This document shows, piece by piece, positions 45,437 through 57,112 of a stretch of DNA of 64,000 bases. Below the pieces are notes generated by a model. That model saw only the letters and a list, made by a program, of their open reading frames with translations, had not been told where the DNA came from and did no database searches. Every line of letters starts with the position of its first letter. Within the stretch, counting starts at the first letter, position 1. Source of the stretch: Bubalus kerabau (taxonomy: Eukaryota > Chordata > Mammalia > Artiodactyla > Bovidae); assembly GCF_029407905.1 (NCBI RefSeq), contig NC_073632.1:57708964-57772963 (forward strand). Direction: 5' to 3'. The position numbers and the translations under genes are program-made.

Positions 45437-45648
45437 AAGAGAATGTTGAACCCCACCAAAAAAGATACGCCTCATCCAAGGGCAAAGGAGAAGCCCCAGC
45501 AAGTTTGCAGGAGGGGTGAAATCACTTTAGAATCAAACCTCATTCTCGCCAGAGACACTCAGAGGTCTCAAACAAAACCTTGTGTGCAACCAGGAGACCC
45601 ACAGAGACTGAGTCAGATCTACCTTTGAGTACTGAGTGCCTTTGAGTA
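45437..45648 (+). mobile_element. Inverted 5' end of the same BovB (twin priming)
   Basis: This segment reads in the opposite orientation to 44967-45436. It contains CTCAAACAAAACCTTGTGTG (near 45567), the inverse of the related module at about 45232-45255. Its internal end (CTTTGAGTATTGAGTG) corresponds to the sequence where the non-inverted part begins, as expected for twin-primed reverse transcription. Confidence 0.68.
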
Positions 45649-45658
45649 TTGAGTGACT
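45649..45658. repeat. Right target-site duplication of the big BovB
   Basis: TTGAGTGACT, identical to 39703-39712. Confidence 0.8.
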
Positions 45659-45918
45659 AGGAAGAGATATTTTCAAAGTAATTAGGTGCTGTTCTGTCAA
45701 GAATTTCTCTAGGATTGTCTTTACTCCCCAAATACTACTACTCTGGCTGAGAATCCTATAATATATTCACTATCTAAGGTTAAAATGTTGTTTTCATAAT
45801 ATAAAAAGGTCAAAAGAACTGAAAATTAGGTTTTTAAATTTTGTTTTGTGGTTCCTTTGACAATAAAATTCCCTCTAAACTTTAGCTGGTTTCTAACCTG
45901 TTTATTCCCATCAGTTCC
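45659..45918. other. Unique spacer
   Basis: Nothing was recognised. Confidence 0.4.
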
Positions 45919-46535
45919 TGTGGTAGGCAGAATTCGAAGATGGTCCTCAAGATTCCCACCCTATTGTGTATAATGTGTAAATGCCTTGTATAAATGTGTA
46001 AATGCGAACTTGAGTTTAAGCAAACCTGTGACTATGATGGTTTATCATTTCCATGAGTAGATTACTAATCAACTAACTTTGAGTTCATCAAAAGGGAGAC
46101 AATCTGCTTTGGGCTGACCTAGTCAAATGAGCTCTTTAAAGGAACAGAGGCTTTCCTAATATCAGAGAAATTCCACATGAGGAAGAGTTTCCATGGCTGG
46201 CTTTGAAGATGGAGAGGTCTGTGTGGAAAGAATCTGAGAGGAAATTCTAGGGGCTAACGCAACCTCCAGCTGACATTCAGTAAGGAAATGGAGACGTAAA
46301 CCCTTCAATCTTAAGAAACTTTATTCTGCCAATAACCAGTGATTTGGTGAAGTGGACTTTGAATCTCAGATAAGAGCACAGCACCAGCCAATACCTTAAT
46401 TCAGCCATGAAACCTGGGCAGAGGATTCAGGTATGTCATGCCCAGACTTCTCAACCATGGAACTGTGACATAATAAATGTTGTTTCAAGCTGCTAAGTTT
46501 GTGGTAACTTGTTATACACAATAGAAATGTCATAT
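45919..46535 (+). mobile_element. MaLR (MLT1-like) LTR
   Basis: It starts TGTGGTAGGCAGAATTC. It contains the mid-LTR theme GGCTGGCTTTGAAGATGGAG and ends with the typical polyadenylation block (AACTGTGACATAATAAATG, AAGCTGCTAAGTTTGTGGTA). These features fit the ERVL-MaLR class of solo LTRs. The copy is old and diverged. Confidence 0.65.
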
Positions 46536-46749
46536 AATTCCCATATAATTGTTAGACATAATTCTCAGACCCAGTTTTTCTTCTTTCTTCTTCATGTTCA
46601 TATGTTTCCCCCCTCAACTTAAACTTCCTGAGACCACCAGACTTGGGGGAAAAGGCCACATCCTTAATATGTCATTTTCTACAAGGCTCAGTATTAATAG
46701 GTTTTTGTTGCCTAAAGACTTTTTAAATTTTTTTCTTATTCCCTCTGAG

Positions 46750-47105
46750 CTGTCTTAATTCAGACTGCTATAATGAAGTACCATAGTCTGGGTGGCTTAT
46801 CAACAACTGCAATTTATTTTTCATAGTTCTGGAGGCTGGAAAGTCCAGTATCAGGGTGCCAGCATGGCCAAGTTCTGGTGAGAACATGCTTCCTGGTTTG
46901 CAGATGACTGTCTTCTCCTTCTATAGGAAACAGGAAGGAAGCTCTCTCCTGTCCATATATGGACACTAATTCAGTCCATGAGGGCTCCACCCTCATGACC
47001 TAATTACCTCACAAAGACCCCACTTTCAAATACTGTCATACTGGGGATAAGATTTCAATACATGAATTTGGGATCGAGAACACAAATATTCAATCCTTCT
47101 CAGGG
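46750..47105 (-). mobile_element. MaLR (MLT1/MST-like) LTR, opposite strand
   Basis: The reverse complement ends with the MaLR 3' block (left edge: CAGACTGCTATAATGAAGTA, GGGTGGCTTATCAACAAC) and contains the complement of CTCATGACCTAATTACCTC. It faces the MaLR LTR to its left. Confidence 0.65.
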
Positions 47106-47755
47106 GCCTATAGGCAGTTGGCATTTCCAGTCCTTCTATAGCCCAAATTCTTGACTGACTCTATTCCCTACCCTTTCTCTTGCAAACCTGCTAATTCATG
47201 CTGTGGTGGTCTCTTTCTTGTATAACCTTGCTGAATGAAACCATTTATAGACACACACTACTAACATTTTGTTTTCCAACAACATTTGAAAATTTGAATG
47301 AGAGGGATAAATTTCCAAGAAAAACATAAATTATAAAAAGTTGTTCACAGAAAGAAGCAAATAACTTGAATGAACAAATAACAGGATAAAATAATAGTTT
47401 TGAAATAAAAACATTAGAAACATAGCATTAGGGTCAGGTAGGTTTTGTCCAAATCCATTAAAAGCCATAAGAAGCAATTACTCTAATACTGTATATATAC
47501 TTACAGAGCAGAAAGGAAAAGGAAACGTTAAGTGTTTTTTTTTTTTAAATAAGCTATTAGAACCTTGATTTTAAAACATGACAAAGAGAAGATGCAGATA
47601 CAGACCAGCCTCACATTTGAATATGATGTACAATAAAAAATTGGCAAAAATATATTTTAAATGTAGATGTAAATATTCTAAAATATTAGCAAAGAATCCT
47701 ACAATATGACAAAAGAATAAAACTGCATTCCCACAGGAAGTATATTATACTTCTG
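47106..47755. other. AT-rich unique sequence
   Basis: Nothing was recognised. A T run lies at 47537-47548. Confidence 0.5.
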
Positions 47756-47763
47756 TGAACATT

Positions 47764-48044
47764 TTTCTGAATATTCATTGGAAGGACTGATGCTGAAACT
47801 GAAACTCCAATACTTTGGCCACCTGATGCAAAGAACTGACTCATTGGAAAAGACCCTAATGCTGGGAAAGATTGAAGGCAAGAGAAGAAGGGGACAACAG
47901 AGGATGAGATGGTTGGATCGCATCACCGACTCAATGGACATGAGTTTGAGTAAACTCTGGGAGGTGGGGATGGACAGGGAGGCCTGGTGTGCTGCAGTCC
48001 ATGGGGTCACAAAGAGCTGGACATGACTGAGGAACTGAACTGAC
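47764..48044 (+). mobile_element. BovB LINE 3' end
   Basis: It covers the C-terminal codons ([26 protein letters not shown]) and the 3' UTR. The 8-bp duplication TGAACATT lies at 47756-47763 and 48045-48052. Confidence 0.93.
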
Positions 48045-48059
48045 TGAACATTGTTTAAT

Positions 48060-49015
48060 ATTAGCATTGGCTAGCAAAATGCAAATATATCTTTTTATAC
48101 AAATAAGATAAAAAAGAAAAATTGGTCTTGATAGGGCTCAAAAAAGATGTTTGATGACATTTAACATCATCTAAGATTATAATTTTCAATAAAATAGGAA
48201 TATGATATATTTCCTTAATGCAGGGGAATGGAGGGGTGGAAACTCATTTGCAACAAATAGCCAATGTTATGCTTAATGATAAGACAATAGGGAGAAAATC
48301 AGGAATATTTATTAACATTATTATTATTTTCCACAGTGCTGCAAGTTCAAGTCAGTCATTTTAGACGAAAAGTTGTAAATATAATTGTAGTTTGCAAGTA
48401 ATATAATTACAAAACTGAAAAGTACCAAATATTCAGTTGAAAACATTAACGTTTTATTAATGTAGTTTAAATTTATTAAATTAGCTTAAAACTGATTTAT
48501 CAAAAAGCTATGGGTAAGAGAACAGTTTAAAAAATAAACAATAATATTTTAAATATCAATAATAATCAGCCAAAATATAAAGGGTAAAAGGCTTAATCAT
48601 AATAATAGCACAAAAATAAATATTCAAATTGAACTTAATAAATGCAGAAAATAAATGGGAAAATACTACAATACCTTTTGAAAATCATTCAAGAAAAGTT
48701 GAAGTAGTACTGAGGAAAAAAGACATTTGGGATGACTTACTAATCAACTAGAAACATTAAGATTTCTACCTCATAATTTACACCAAGTGTATTTTAGCTG
48801 AACTAAAGATGAATACAAAAAGTAAGATTATAAAGCTAGAATGAAAGGTTGTGAAGGATTGGTCAGTACTTTTAATCTAGTGTGACTATGGACTTGTAAG
48901 TTTGACTTCAAAGGCAGATTCCTTCAAAGAAAAGAAATTGGTAGGTTTCATCATATGAACTTTAAAACTGTCATCTGTCATCTTCAATGAAAAAGACATA
49001 ATGATCAAAAGGTGA
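48060..49015 (+). mobile_element. Very old L1 (L1M/HAL1-like) ORF2 fragment
   Basis: Heavily decayed L1 themes appear in ORF2 order: TTATGCTTAATGATAAGAC, AAAATCAGGAATATTTATT, GATTATAAAGCTAGAATG and AAGAAATTGGTAGGTTTCAT. No frame survives. Confidence 0.6.
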
Positions 49016-49097
49016 GACCTCTCTTTCCCTTGCATGGATGCATATCAGAATCTTTGTGTGTGTGAATTCTAAAATGAATCTGTGTAAATTTTTTTAA

Positions 49098-49215
49098 CTG
49101 TCATACACTGAGTGTTTAGTATGTGCTAGGCAATGATCATATGAAGTGTACATCTATATTTTCATTTCACAGATGAAATTTAGAGAGGTTATCAGTACCA
49201 AGTAACTTGATTAGC
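49098..49215 (+). repeat. MIR SINE (first of two)
   Basis: TTTAGTATGTGCTAGGCAATG, TTCATTTCACAGATGAAATT and AGAGAGGTTATCAG follow the MIR order. Confidence 0.65.
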
Positions 49216-49227
49216 AGCTATCAGACT

Positions 49228-49402
49228 CTGAATACTGTTCTAAGTACCTTATAAGGAGTTTCATTTAATTCTCACAATTATTCTATGAGGTAAGAACTAT
49301 TATTATGCTAATATTCAGGTAGGAAATCTCAGGCTCATAGAGGTTAAATAATTTGACCTGTTTGTAAGAGGCAGCCTGAAGCTGACCTCAGTCTGCCTTC
49401 AC
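49228..49402 (+). repeat. MIR SINE (second of two)
   Basis: A clearer copy: TTTCATTTAATTCTCACAAT, TATGAGGTAAGAACTATTAT, AGAGGTTAAATAATTTGACC. Confidence 0.85.
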
Positions 49403-49568
49403 GCATCCTTCCCCCACCAGCCAGAAGTCAGAAATATTAGTTACATTATTTAAATTTTATTGAAATTCTCAAATAATCTTAAAAGTAGAAATGAGATGTT
49501 CATGTTTTTTCAGAAGCAGATATTTGTTTGAAAATATTGAGAAGCAGTGATTTAAAACATTTATTCAG

Positions 49569-49972
<404 letters not shown>

Positions 49973-50039
49973 AAAACTTTCATTCAACAGTTACCAATTA
50001 ACAATGTAACAATGTAACATTAAAATTAGAAAAAAATTT

Positions 50040-50180
50040 TTGTAACATTTTTAATAAGTATTTATTAAATGCCTACTCTGTATGAGACACAGTTTTAGGT
50101 ATTAAATATCTAAAGAGGGAACAGATAGGCTTCTACCATTATGGAATTTACATTCTAAAAATAGGGTTAATAGCCTTACA
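50040..50180 (+). repeat. Ancient mammalian repeat fragment
   Basis: TATTTATTAAATGCCTACTC, then TGAGACACAGTTTTAGGTAT and GGAATTTACATTCTA, follow the same old repeat theme as 36755-36850. Confidence 0.45.
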
Positions 50181-50254
50181 AATTGTTAAAGGAAAACTAA
50201 GCAACAGCCCAATATATAAAAGAACAAGTACACAAATGGTCAAGAATGAAATGA

Positions 50255-50640
50255 ATTCTTAGGAATATATGCTCACACTCTTATTAGTAATGAAATAAAT
50301 GAAATTTAAAGAATAAGATATTACTTTTGATCTATCAGAAGAGAAAAGATTCACAAGAATAATTACAAGTAGTCTTGGGATTGGTGTGTAGGAGCATAAA
50401 CAACCCAGAAATTGATGTAAAGCTGTGGGAACTGACTCAAAACAAGTTCCACCTCAGCAACCAACGATAAGGAATATAATAAAATGGAGTTTACATGTAA
50501 TGGAACATTATTCCTTCATTAAACCTGATGATAAGGTCTTTACCAAAGGGAAAAATTGTTAGGAAGTAAAGAATATCATTAGGTGAAGAAGAGATTACAG
50601 AGAAAAAATATTTGAAATGAACTCATTTTTAATGAAAATC
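50255..50640 (+). mobile_element. Very old L1 (L1M-like) fragment
   Basis: Decayed ORF2-end themes: ATGAAATTTAAAGAATAAG, TTTTGATCTATCAGAAGAG, and near 50495 ATGTAATGGAACATTATTCC. Confidence 0.5.
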
Positions 50641-50745
50641 ATTGGCTCTATATCCTGTTGCAATATTAGAAGATTTTTTTAATTTGCATATCTAGGTTTT
50701 AAAAATATCGTTTAATTTCTATATGTCTTAGGTTGCACCTATACT

Positions 50746-50870
50746 ACACTGCTGCCGCTGCTGCTGCTAAGTCGCTTCAGTCGTGTCCGACTCTGTGTAA
50801 CCCTATAGACAGCAGCCCACCAGGCTGCCCCAACCCTGGGATTCTCCAGGCAAGAACCCTGGAGTGGGTT
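50746..50870 (-). mobile_element. Bov-A SINE, truncated monomer
   Basis: A (GCT)n tail complement and one monomer are readable; it ends abruptly at GGAGTGGGTTAACC. Confidence 0.9.
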
Positions 50871-52379
50871 AACCTGCATAAATCCAGTCAGTTCAGGAGA
50901 AAAGTCAAATTCCACTCAACTATTGGGATCGTAGAGGCAAAAGCTGGAACCCCATTGCCCCTGCTCTATTCTGCCTCTGTTTGTTGACTAAATTTTATCA
51001 CAACTCTTCTGTGCAAACAGATAGAATATACTGGGGTTAGAGGGTATGTATCAAACTTCTAGAAAAATAAGGCAAATCACAATTATTTAGCATTAATACT
51101 CTAAAAATAAAGTATTGCTATCAACGTCTCAAATAGACATTAAAGATCCAGAAGCTGACTCATGCTTGGCAAGTCAAAGCTCTTATTTGCCCCTAGAACT
51201 TGGACCATGTCTTTATATCTCATTAGGCAAGCCAAATATGGCATCAGGGAACAGCTAATTCCCTCTGCTCTCCTAGGTCACTGCTGATATTAAATGACCC
51301 TTTCATCACTACCCAAGTGCTAAGGAACTAAGTGAAGCAACTACAACCTTGTTTACATTGGGAATGAGATAATTTGATAAGCTCAGGAGTTGCCTAATTG
51401 GGGCTACTAGTCTAAATGTTTATTCAACTGGCAAATCAATTTGTGTTTTCCCCTAGTAAGCTGATTTTTTTAAGCCCAAGCAGAACTGCCAATGGTATAG
51501 GTATTACATAGACAGTCTCAAGTGTTTTATTAACAAAGGGTCCTTTGACCCTAAAAAAGAGCATTTCTATTGGAGAAATGATGATGTCACCTATGTGCAA
51601 TTTTGCTGGAGACTGCCATCTAATTTAAGCAGGGCACTGGGTTTGTGACGGGTACAATCTTTAATTATGGAAATGGAGGGCTTGCCTATCAGGAAAGGGT
51701 AGATTTTTCTTTCATATGATCTAATTCTGCAAAAACAGCTACAGCTGAAGACTCTTGTGTGCTGAACCTAACTTGCTATTATTGAGTAGCTAAATTCTCA
51801 AAACAGCCAAACTCAAGTTTAAATTAATCCGGTAAATTATTATCTAAAGTTTTTACTTAAATAATGTTTTTACAAAACCTTTATGTAGTTCTCATCTGAG
51901 ACAATTCACAAAACAACTTCTTGCAGCTCAGAAAGGTTAAGTACCTACCCTGAGACACACAAATATCAGGCAGCGAGTTTCAATTCAAATCAAGAACTTT
52001 TGAGGCTCTGTTGATATTTTCAGTATAGTTGGTCATCTTTCCACGTCGTATGTTCTCTTTGGTTTAGCTTTGACCTGAGTACAGCCTTGGAGTAAAATGA
52101 TTCATAAATCTTCCATGCCCATCACAACTCTAGGCATTAAGGCAAATAGCATGAATGACAAATAGCTGACATTTATGCTGGCTCTCCCCACTCTGACATT
52201 GCACTCTCTCCTGCTATTTCTGGATGTGGCCTCAGAATCCTTCACAACACAACCCTCCACTCATCCACTGTAAATTAATTGGACTTGGAATGTCAGAGAA
52301 AAACTATTTTTTTTTCATCCCTGGAATAATGTTCTGTCATGTTCCATCCTCCTAATTCTTAACAATGACACAAATTATT
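50871..52379. other. Mostly unique sequence
   Basis: No gene was seen. A MIR remnant lies at 51880-52000. Confidence 0.5.
51880..52000 (+). repeat. MIR remnant
   Basis: GCAGCTCAGAAAGGTTAAGT and GAGACACACAAATATCAGGC match the central MIR region. Confidence 0.6.
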
Positions 52380-52396
52380 AAAAAAAAAAAAAAAAA
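52380..52396. repeat. Poly(A) run
   Basis: Seventeen A residues with no recognised retrotransposon directly upstream. Confidence 0.8.
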
Positions 52397-52536
52397 CTTC
52401 TGTGTCTCTGGAACAAATACATTTTCTAATCATAGGTGAGTAGTATTTAGCCTTCAGATTTTTCCCCTCCTTTCATTCCACTGAAGTGCTATCTTTCCCA
52501 AGCCCTGTTTGTATTATGGTACCTATTTGTTACAGG

Positions 52537-52796
52537 GGCTTCCTTGATGGCTCAGCAGGTAAAGAATCCGCCTGCAATGCAGGAGACACAGGGTCGGGAA
52601 GATCCTGTGTCTATCTATCTATAGATCCTGTGTGATCTATCCCTGGGTCAGGAAGATCCCCTGGAGGAGGAAACAGCAACCCAACTGGAAAAAGCAATCC
52701 AGTATTCTAGCATGAAAAATCCCATGGACAGAGGAGCCTGGCGGACTACAATCCATGGGGTTGCAAAGAATCGGACACGACTGATCAACCAACCAC
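52537..52796 (+). mobile_element. Bov-tA SINE with internal expansion
   Basis: A full element whose B-box region is duplicated: GGGTCGGGAAGATCC is followed by a CTAT-rich insert (52609-52639) and then CCCTGGGTCAGGAAGATCCC. A second small duplication (GGAAAAAGCAATCCAG) lies near 52687. Confidence 0.88.
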
Positions 52797-53109
52797 GTTT
52801 GTTTAAAAGTCCTTATTGCCTTTCCAGTGACTACTTAATTAAGTCCAAAGTCCTTGCTCCACCTTCTAAGACCCACTACCATCTGGCCTGGCCTCTCTTT
52901 CTAGTCTTACCTGCCACTATTCCCTACCATGAACACGACTCCCAAACAACACGCATCACTATTTCCTAACAATTTTTATTCTTAGCACCACCCTCATCTC
53001 TTGATGACCTCGATCAGAAATGCCTTCTTTCCTTTTTTATATTACTCTAAACATATTTCTCAAAATCCTTGCCAGCTTTTTTAGGTTGACCCATTGCTGT
53101 CTGAGTTTT

Positions 53110-53235
53110 CATTTTGGTTCTTCCATTTATCAGCTGTATGAAGTTGGGCAAGTGTCTCTGATTCATCATCTATAAAACTGAAACAAAGTACTTTGTAGGA
53201 GTGTTATGAAGAGTATGAGTTATTCTATGCAGAGA
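53110..53235 (-). repeat. MIR SINE
   Basis: The complement of MIR: TTCCATTTATCAGCTGTATG, GGGCAAGTGTCTCTGATTC, TCATCTATAAAACTGAAAC and AGGAGTGTTATGAAGAG. Confidence 0.78.
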
Positions 53236-53316
53236 CCCTAGAGAAACAAACTGGTGCATACTACAAAAAATTTGCCATCATCATTATCATTTAAAAAGTT
53301 ATTATTTTTCATTTTG

Positions 53317-53328
53317 TGTGTGTGTGCT
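53317..53328. repeat. (TG)n microsatellite
   Basis: Six TG units at the tail side of the adjacent minus-strand Bov-tA. Confidence 0.75.
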
Positions 53329-53535
53329 ACACACATGTCCAACTCTTTGCAACTCCATGGACTGTATGTAGCCCTCTAGAGTCTATGGGATTTTCCATCC
53401 ATGGGATTATCCAGGCAAGAACACTGGATAGGTTGCCATGCCCTTCTCCAGGAGATCTTCCTGACTCAGGGATTGAACCTGGGTCTCCTGCATTGCAGAC
53501 AAATTCTTTACCATCTGAACCATGAGAGAGGCCCA
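53329..53535 (-). mobile_element. Bov-tA SINE
   Basis: A complete but diverged minus-strand copy. It contains a local duplication (TATGGGATTTTCCATCCATGGGATTATCC). Confidence 0.88.
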
Positions 53536-53584
53536 TTTTTCATTATACTCTAATATCATTAGGTATTGTCTTGTGATAAAACCA

Positions 53585-53648
53585 TGGCAAAACCAATACA
53601 ATATTGTAAAGTTAAAAAATAAAATTAAATTAAAAGACAAAAAAAAAC
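53585..53648 (+). mobile_element. L1 3' terminal fragment
   Basis: ATGGCAAAACCAATACAATA followed by TTGTAAAGTTAAAAAATAAA, then an A-rich end, is the L1-BT terminus. Confidence 0.8.
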
Positions 53649-53852
53649 ACATTATGCATTGCCTTGATACATTAGTATTGGTATATAAATCCTAGACTTT
53701 CTTCTAAATTTTAAATTCCTATATGAAAGTGACTATGAATTTAACACATCTTAGCTCACAAAACCAATAATAGTGCCTTGATCACTGTAAATAAAGAATA
53801 GATATCTACTGAAACCAGTGTTTTGTCAAAAGAATGCTACCCATAAACAATC

Positions 53853-54132
53853 TGGGCTTCCCTAGTGGCTCAGTGGTAAAGAATCTGTCTGCCAATGCAG
53901 GGGACACAGGTTCAATCCCTGATCCAGGAAGATTCCATATGCCAGGGGACAACTAAGCCCCTGCACCACAACTACTGAAGCTCACGCACCTAGAGCTCAA
54001 GCTCCATAACCAGAGAAACCACTGCAATGAGAAGCCTGTGCACAGCAATGTAGACGAGGCCCCACTTACTGCAGTTGGAGAAAGCCCAAGCGCAGCAACG
54101 AAGACCTAACATAGCCATAAATAAATAAAGAT
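53853..54132 (+). mobile_element. CHR-1-type SINE
   Basis: Head GGGCTTCCCTAGTGGCTCAG, B box GGTTCAATCCCTG, and the longer CHR-1 body (AACTACTGAAGCTCACGCAC, AAAGCCCAAGCGCAGC) ending in ATAAATAAATAAAG. Confidence 0.85.
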
Positions 54133-54329
54133 CTTCTGATTTTTAAGCCCCAAGATTTCAGGGCTTGACAAAATGAACTTTGGGGGAAAAACATAATTTA
54201 ATATATATTACATTCTCAAAATTCACTGTCTTTTTCCATCATACATACAATAAGAAGTAAATTCTTTGCTAGAATCTCAGGGCAGGCAATGAACTTGAAA
54301 AAAAATTCAATTTACTCTCTGACTTCCGG

Positions 54330-54583
54330 CCACTCCCATATTCTTGCCTGGGAAATCCCATGGATGGAGTAACCTGGTGGGCTACAGTCCATGGGGTCGC
54401 TAGAGTCAGACACGACTGAGCGACTTCACTTTCATTTTTCACTTTCATGCATTGGAGAAGGAAATGGCAACCCACTCCAGTGTTCTTGCCTGGAGAATCC
54501 CAGGGACGGGAAGCCTGATGGGCTGCCGTCTATGGGGTCACACAGAGTCAGACACGACTGAAGCGACGCAGCAGCAGCAGCAA
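54330..54583 (+). mobile_element. Bov-A2 dimeric SINE
   Basis: The first monomer is missing its first ~20 bp. The linker, second monomer and (AGC)4 tail are intact. Confidence 0.93.
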
Positions 54584-56234
54584 GCTACTTAAAATAAATA
54601 ACTACTTTTCTACACTTAATCCATCTCAAAGAACAGAAATACTTCAATCATCCCTTTTGACCTATTCTAGTATTTATTTAGTTCAGTGATTTTTCTCCAA
54701 GTCTAGTCAGATTCTCCTGACACAATGAATATCTTCCAAAGATATTATCTTCTCTGTCTTTAATCCAAGTAAAGCAAAATTATTAGTTTCTTCTCAAAGG
54801 ATCTATTTTTCTCATCTTTAAATCAACTTGAACCCTCTTGCAAGATTCATTCTCATTCCAGCTCTGAAAAGAAAATATAGAAACCAGTGCCAAGACTCCA
54901 CAATGAATGACTTTCTGGATACATTAAAATATTACTTTTTTTTTTTTCATAAAAGCTACATTCTTGCCTTGTGCTCACTGTGATTGATAAGACCCTTGGA
55001 ACTGGGCTGCATTTGTATAGATTTTCTCCATCCCAGAGCTCTCTGACTTTGTTTTAGTCCTTGAGTGAACTGTTTTGCAATGAGGTCTAAAAACCATTCT
55101 CAAATATATCAAGGAAACTCTAGGAGGTGTTATTTGCCCCAGCTAATTTAGTGTCATGAGCAAACGTGATGAAATCTCAATTTCTTCATCCATGTCAGAG
55201 CTATCCAATACAATTAGCCCTTGAGGGGCTCCTGAGGAGCCATTCCTAATGGTTGATCTTTCATTTTATTATTGTACTCACTAACAGTAGTTTGGTCTTG
55301 ACTTAATCTTTTTAGCTTGTAGACAAGACTGTCAAGAGGTGAGTAAGTGGTGGTGATGAGGGGGAATCTAAAGCCTTATTAGAATCAGTCTGGGTACGCC
55401 TATTACTTCTGCTGGATCTAAATGCAGCTCACCTCTCACACAGCACGGATGCCATATTTTATAACATGACTCATGCCTGAAGAACCATGACTCTCACATC
55501 TAATACTTTGTGTTTATTTACATCATTGGACTGGATCGTTTTTAATATTAAAAGTCATAGAACTTTTTTAGTTTGCACCAGTCTAGAAAACTATTTTATG
55601 AATGTTCCTGTACATTAAGACTGAGAAGTTTACAAAATAGTGGATGAATTTGTGGTTGAAAGCCTAAAGTGATAAATGATAACCACAAAAATCCCACATG
55701 TGAAGAAATTCTCTGTTCTTTTTGGAAAAGGAAAGGCACTAGGGAAGATTAGATCTAAAGTTTTCCCAAAGGCTTATGCCCTGAAAATTGAAAAAAGACC
55801 AAACTCTGGAAACTGTTAAGATTTTTTTTTAAGGGATTAAGCCTGAAAGCAGGCTAGGGATAACTACTCTAAACTGAGAGATGGATTGTGCCCAATTGAT
55901 ATCAGATGTCTGAAGTTAAATACCAAGTAATCTTTCTATTTTACTTTTCATGATAGTGACAGGCAAATCAGAATCTATTTTTGAGGCTCTTTCATGGAAG
56001 ATACTGGAGACTCTATCCTGCCTTTGTACATTTGGTGCTTATGACAGGTCATATTTTCTTTGAAAGCCATAGGAATTAAATATATACCAACCCAGGAACT
56101 GGCACAAATGATGCAATAGGGATATCACCAGTCCCCCAATGGTATCCACAGCTTTGAAAATCTGCCAAAGTATGTGAAATAACAACAACAACAGTGATAA
56201 TAATAGTCCTTCAGTGATGCATTTTCACTAGAAA
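54584..56234. other. Unique sequence, no gene seen
   Basis: About 1.65 kb with nothing assignable. A T run lies at 54938-54948. Confidence 0.5.
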
Positions 56235-56640
56235 TAAAAATAGTATGTGTTGTTTTGCTCATTATAAAAATTGTAGATATTCACTGTTTAATAAAAAGAT
56301 TAAGAAAATTGCCCCCCAAAAAAGTAAAAATCACTGACAGCCTTTCATTCAGACAACTACTTTTTGTTTGTAAGCGCCCTTCTATCCCTTAGCATACACA
56401 TCATGTGTATAAATTATATGTCCAAGTGTACATATATGGGGTCATATTGTGCAATATTTTTTCATTCTATAATATAGCATAAGTATTTTAATGTCATTAA
56501 ATACATTTTTAAATGGTTTCATAGAATTCTACTGAATGTATGCACATTTGGGTTAATGGATATTTATCTTCAATTTTTGGCTATCATAAACAAGACTTCA
56601 ATAAGCAACCTTAAGCATATGTGTTGGCAGATTTATGCAA
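56235..56640 (-). mobile_element. Old L1 (L1M-type) 3' UTR
   Basis: Themes such as TATATGGGGTCATATTGTGC and TTTGGCTATCATAAACAAG are the complement of the L1M 3' region. The copy is strongly decayed. Confidence 0.6.
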
Positions 56641-56645
56641 CTGAC

Positions 56646-56833
56646 TTTTTTCTTTTTTAAAAATTATTTAATTGTAGGAAAATTACTTTATAATGTTGTG
56701 CTTGTTTCTGCCATACAACAAGGCAATTCAGCCATAATTTTACGTCTTTCACCTCTCTCTTGAGCCTCCCTCCCCTCTCCCCATCCTACCCCTCTAGGTC
56801 ATTACAGAGCACAAGGCTGGGCTCCCTGTGTTA
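56646..56833 (-). mobile_element. L1 3' UTR fragment (artiodactyl type)
   Basis: T-rich left edge, TTTATAATGTTGTGCTTGTT, then CCTCCCTCCCCTCTCCCCAT and GCTGGGCTCCCTGTGTT match the complement of the artiodactyl L1 3' UTR. Confidence 0.75.
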
Positions 56834-57112
56834 AAAAGCAACTTCTCACCAGCACAACTGAGTCTTTAAGAAAAATTTACACTAGAAGTGAATATTCTAG
56901 TATAAGAAGATAGTACATTTAAAATTTTAATATATATTCCCTGTCCTCCAGAAGATCTTTATTAACTGCTCTCCAAACAATGCATGATCTAGTTAATTTA
57001 TTAATACTATTATAAGACAAAGCTTACTGTTGACAACAGCAAGTTCCATTAACTTTTTATCATTGCCAATTTTATGGATGAAAATGATGCTTAATTGCTA
57101 CTTACATTGTTA

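Larger units (their letters stand above)
39713..45648 (-). mobile_element. Near full-length BovB LINE with nested insertions and 5' inversion
   Basis: Read on the minus strand, this RTE-class LINE encodes an apurinic-endonuclease plus reverse-transcriptase polyprotein, now dead. Recognisable segments in coding order: the start of the protein (43200-42960, RNNSRKNEETELKQ and KEQYCIGTWN), endonuclease (42706-42504, ILGISELKWTGMGEFN, with the Glu of the SELKW motif), RT start (41462-41109, GGDGIPVELF, DWKRSVFIPIPKKGN), RT active site (40775-40557, [12 protein letters not shown]), and C-terminus (40051-39773). Stops and frameshifts separate them. The 5' UTR is at 45437-44967 and the 5'-most part, 45437-45648, is inverted. 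Removing the four insertions (40132-40333, 42707-42958, about 43500-43688, 43692-44966) leaves about 4.0 kb. The flanks are the exact 10-bp duplication TTGAGTGACT. Confidence 0.88.
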
